Under the pieces are notes generated by a model. It was not told where the DNA came from, made no database searches, and worked only from the letters and a program-made list of their open reading frames with translations. Of a stretch of DNA of 5,137 nucleotides, positions 5,075-5,137 are shown in pieces (position 1 is the stretch's first letter; each line of letters starts with the position of its first letter). Origin of the DNA: Pseudomonadota bacterium (lineage in GTDB: Bacteria > Desulfobacterota > Syntrophia > Syntrophales > JADFWA01); contig JAUWQS010000158.1 of assembly GCA_030610915.1 (NCBI GenBank), forward strand, positions 1 through 5,137. The letters are read 5' to 3'. The translations under genes were made by a program, and so were the position numbers.

Positions 5075-5137
5075 TGAATGAATTCTTTCTTGGCGTGGGT
5101 ATAGGATTGTTCGTCCTTGTCTTTTTTGTTCTTTACC
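5074..5137 (+). CDS. Start of a small membrane protein, probably antiporter subunit F (3' end beyond window)
   Basis: Only 21 codons are visible. The ATG at 5074 overlaps the mnhB stop by one base (TGATG) and has a good ribosome site. The peptide 'MNEFFLGVGIGLFVLVFFVLY' is a membrane helix starting right at the N-terminus, and the next codon begins with C. MnhF proteins typically begin with a short N-terminus, a first helix and then a Tyr-Arg-x-x-x-Gly-Pro-type segment, which fits this ending; MnhC is the main alternative. The position in the operon agrees with either. Presence of a gene is near certain; the subunit identity is tentative. Confidence 0.6.
   Translation, partial: MNEFFLGVGIGLFVLVFFVLY

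Overview
All recognisable genes in this window lie on the + strand and look like one regulatory/transport cluster. The window opens inside a PAS sensor histidine kinase (1-1068, 5' end missing). It continues with a stand-alone receiver-domain response regulator (1136-1525), two tandem-domain universal stress proteins (1562-2452 and 2545-3291), an MnhE-type subunit of an Mrp multisubunit cation/proton antiporter carrying an unusual N-terminal extension (3326-4048), an MnhB-type subunit (4616-5074), and the first 21 codons of a membrane protein that is probably MnhF (5074 to the window edge).

The organism is a bacterium with moderate G+C, purine-rich Shine-Dalgarno sites and occasional GTG starts. 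The PAS kinase with a 'GLAHYIKN' H-box, the stand-alone receiver with a long loop before its 'EKP' lysine, the paired UspA proteins, and intergenic spacers built from word-like repeats (GGTTCAC, GTCGAGTGG, GAAGGTA) together recall Desulfobacterota ('Deltaproteobacteria') and related anaerobes. This is recollection and inference; no single gene here proves the lineage.

Layout: 1-3291 is a signalling block with short spacers (67, 36 and 92 bases). The second usp is followed after 34 bases by mnhE, which ties the signalling genes to the antiporter. A 567-base noncoding gap (4049-4615) separates mnhE from mnhB. It is rich in direct, tandem and inverted repeats, including a 12-bp-arm hairpin at 4232-4257. 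mnhB then overlaps the next gene by one base (TGATG).

Possible joint function (inference): the kinase senses a cytoplasmic signal through PAS and phosphorylates the receiver, which has no DNA-binding domain and so would act by protein contact. The two Usp proteins, one with an intact ATP motif and one degenerate, may link energy or stress state to the Mrp antiporter. The soluble, coiled-coil-like head on MnhE is a candidate docking site. Within this window the most unusual items are the MnhE extension and the structured gap inside the antiporter gene set.
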